Assembly (NCBI GenBank): GCA_003488325.1 | Contig: DNLZ01000435.1 | Span: 1-5,760 of the forward strand | Source: Planctomycetaceae bacterium | GTDB lineage: Bacteria; Planctomycetota; Planctomycetia; Pirellulales; UBA1268 | DNA length: 5,760 nucleotides | Direction: 5' to 3' | Shown: positions 5,683-5,760 of the stretch, one piece after another | Position numbering within the stretch: position 1 is the first letter of the stretch | Layout: every line of letters begins with the position of its first letter | Notes under the pieces: generated by a model | What the model was told of the DNA's origin: nothing | What the model saw: only the letters and a program-made list of their open reading frames with translations | The model's database searches: none | Made by a program: the position numbers and the translations under genes

Positions 5683-5760
5683 GTGAAGTCCATGTCGGAT
5701 GGCTCCGGCCGTCGGCATCGCGCGTTTACGCTGGTCGAACTGCTCGTCGTGATCGCGATC
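5683..5760 (+). CDS. Prepilin-type N-terminal methylation domain protein, probably DUF1559 family (5' end only)
   Basis: Only the first 26 codons are present; the gene continues past the right edge. The translation is a short basic leader (MKSMSDGSGRRHRA) followed by FTLVELLVVIAI, the type IV pilin/pseudopilin signal. Prepilin peptidase would be expected to cut between A14 and F15 and methylate the Phe; E19 is the conserved Glu at position +5. The hydrophobic stretch that begins here would form the N-terminal membrane helix. In planctomycetes this start is most often that of DUF1559 (SBP_bac_10-type) proteins, present in many copies per genome; a general secretion pseudopilin is the alternative. 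The GTG at 5683 is chosen over ATG 5677 and ATG 5692 because it lies 7 bases after a strong GAGGAGG. Divergent from ileS, with its own upstream region. Confidence 0.85.
   Translation, partial: MKSMSDGSGRRHRAFTLVELLVVIAI

Noticed and set aside
5409..5693. A 94-codon open frame on the - strand within the divergent spacer
   Set aside because: It starts inside the prepilin gene, has no recognisable motif or ribosome binding site, and reads straight through both strong hairpins.
1..5760. Mobile element, CRISPR array, tRNA/rRNA genes, or a novel defence or biosynthetic system
   Set aside because: No transposase, integrase, terminal repeats, regularly spaced repeats, tRNA cloverleaf or rRNA sequence was found. 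The genes are housekeeping or common families with uniform composition.

Overview
This GC-rich window probably comes from a planctomycete, most likely Pirellulales-like. Three features point there. The gene cut off at the right edge begins with the short basic leader and prepilin signal (AFTLVELLVVIAI) that opens the very numerous DUF1559-type proteins of that phylum. The isoleucyl-tRNA synthetase is of the class 2 (eukaryote-like) type. The PurN has the variant GRGFHGMHVH segment after its catalytic NIHPSLLP motif. The taxonomic assignment is inference.

Layout, left to right. A GNAT-family acetyltransferase lies on the + strand (73-618). A compact three-gene operon follows on the - strand, transcribed right to left: ileS (1716-5168), purN (1054-1719) and a DinB-superfamily gene (557-1078). 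The ileS stop and purN start share a 4-base GTGA overlap, and purN and the DinB gene overlap by 25 bases. Both downstream genes have Shine-Dalgarno-like sequences inside the preceding gene, so translational coupling is likely. The DinB and GNAT genes converge and overlap tail to tail by 62 bp. To the right of ileS is a divergent spacer of about 514 bp (5169-5682) with no credible gene but five inverted repeats or palindromes. A prepilin-type gene then starts at 5683 on the + strand and runs off the window.

Functionally this is mostly housekeeping: isoleucine charging of tRNA, a one-carbon step of purine synthesis, and two small accessory enzymes (a putative metal-dependent DinB-type protein and an acetyltransferase of unknown substrate). 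I see no mobile element, CRISPR array, tRNA, rRNA or defence system, and no clear sign of a wholly new system. The most unusual signal is the density of symmetrical elements in the ileS/prepilin spacer. The GNAT/DinB 3' overlap and the class 2 IleRS are next.
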